Shown here piece by piece: positions 6,246 through 6,516 of a stretch of 6,516 bases of DNA. Location of the stretch: contig DATGQI010000019.1 in NCBI GenBank assembly GCA_035304285.1, positions 1-6,516 on the forward strand, in the 5' to 3' direction. The notes under the pieces are model-generated. The model worked only from the letters and a program-made list of their open reading frames with translations, searched no databases and was not told the DNA's origin. Both the position numbers and the translations under genes were made by a program. Each line of letters begins with the position of its first letter. Position 1 is the first letter of the stretch. This DNA is from IDS-8 sp035304285 (lineage in GTDB: Bacteria; Pseudomonadota; Gammaproteobacteria; Steroidobacterales; Woeseiaceae).

Positions 6246-6250
6246 TGCGA

Positions 6251-6272
6251 TATTTAGACAAACATCTAAATA
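6251..6272 (-). promoter_or_regulatory. Palindromic operator, probably bound by SdpR
   Basis: TATTTAGA, six bases, TCTAAATA: a perfect inverted repeat with eight-base arms that fills the spacer and -10 of the sdpR promoter. ArsR-family dimers bind AT-rich inverted repeats of this size, and the position would block RNA polymerase, so negative autoregulation is the simple reading. Confidence 0.75.
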
Positions 6273-6280
6273 AGTGTCAA
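6252..6280 (-). promoter_or_regulatory. Promoter of the sdpR-sdpI operon
   Basis: On the minus strand a perfect TTGACA (6275-6280) is followed after 17 bases by CTAAAT (6252-6257), a weak -10 matching at its last three positions in an AT-rich stretch that stands out from the GC-rich surroundings. Transcription would begin about 6-7 bases later, at or within a base or two of the sdpR ATG (6245). Confidence 0.65.
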
Positions 6281-6311
6281 CCACGACCGCCGGCAGTGAG
6301 AGCACCGTCAC

Positions 6312-6341
6312 GAGACAAAGGCTCGCCAAGGCGCCTACAAT
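6312..6341 (+). promoter_or_regulatory. Candidate plsY promoter
   Basis: TACAAT at 6336-6341 matches the -10 consensus at five of six positions, with GAGACA (6312-6317, four of six) 18 bases upstream. This would give a leader of about 35 bases before the plsY ATG. The only AT-containing -10 in this gap, but the -35 is poor. Confidence 0.35.
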
Positions 6342-6382
6342 GCCGCCGACCCTTCAGGCTACAAGCAGGCGCCATCCCCTCC

Positions 6383-6516
6383 ATGCTGGAACTCGGCATC
6401 AAATTCCTGATCAGCTACTTCGTGGGCTCGCTGATGGGTTCGATGATCGTCGGGAAGCTCCGTGGCGGCGTCGATATACGAAGCATGGGCAGCGGCAACG
6501 CCGGCGGCACCAACGC
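6383..6516 (+). CDS. plsY: Glycerol-3-phosphate acyltransferase PlsY, N-terminal part
   Basis: The first 44 codons of an inner-membrane enzyme that transfers an acyl group from acyl-phosphate to glycerol 3-phosphate, the first acylation step in phospholipid synthesis. A hydrophobic helix (residues 5-25, including ISYFVGSLMGSMIVGK) is followed by GGVDIRSMGSGNAGGTN, the well-known PlsY motif VDIRxxGSGNxGxTN that forms part of the active site. The gene runs off the window end, so about three quarters is missing. The ATG at 6383 fits the family N-terminus; no good ribosome site precedes it. It is divergent from sdpR, with about 137 bases between the two starts. Confidence 0.9.
   Translation, partial: MLELGIKFLISYFVGSLMGSMIVGKLRGGVDIRSMGSGNAGGTN

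Noticed and set aside
5917..6261. Long fusion of sdpI with an upstream N-terminal part
   Set aside because: This part is sdpR read in another frame; the translation has no family features, and a good ribosome site supports the ATG at 5916.
6246..6329. 28-residue N-terminal extension of SdpR
   Set aside because: It would be encoded by the promoter and operator, and ArsR/SdpR proteins begin close to the FKALADPTRR block.

Overview
The window looks like chromosomal DNA from a GC-rich gammaproteobacterium. The reasons are the GC-rich coding, the GTAG-type palindromic repeats typical of Pseudomonas, Stenotrophomonas and Xanthomonas relatives, and the style of the plsY and M61 peptidase proteins. 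The species cannot be fixed from the sequence. A Xanthomonadales, Steroidobacter or Nevskiales-like lineage is only a guess.

Layout. Bases 1-201 hold four GTAG repeat units in alternating orientation. Bases 202-1434 (minus strand) hold a probable two-gene operon: a small four-helix membrane protein followed by a membrane-anchored TPR protein, neither with a known function. A 76-base divergent gap (1435-1510) separates it from a plus-strand group at 1511-5147. That group contains a CtlX-type citrulline hydrolase, a stand-alone ArgZ/AgrE-type arginine dihydrolase domain, and an M61 metallopeptidase with a C-terminal PDZ domain. A short convergent gap (5148-5262) contains a fifth GTAG repeat. 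Bases 5263-6245 (minus strand) hold an sdpR-sdpI pair with ATGA overlap, read from a strong-looking promoter with a perfect palindromic operator. The window ends inside the start of plsY (6383 onward, plus strand).

How the genes may work together. The two guanidino-group enzymes share a transcript (14-base gap, ribosome site touching the upstream stop codon) and both are predicted to yield ornithine: one from citrulline, the other from arginine (or citrulline, if it acts only as a deiminase). This looks like a compact arginine/citrulline nitrogen-release module. The M61 peptidase behind it may be co-transcribed and could supply amino acids from peptides, but that link is weak. The SdpR/SdpI pair resembles the Bacillus subtilis autorepressor/immunity-receptor pair, but no SdpABC toxin genes are visible here. 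Its regulator is probably translated from a leaderless transcript.

No CRISPR array, phage, insertion sequence, rRNA or tRNA was found. Most of the window is ordinary. The points of interest are the arginine/citrulline enzyme pair, the sdpR control region, the repeat that supplies a gene's stop codon, and the base-skewed tail of sdpI.
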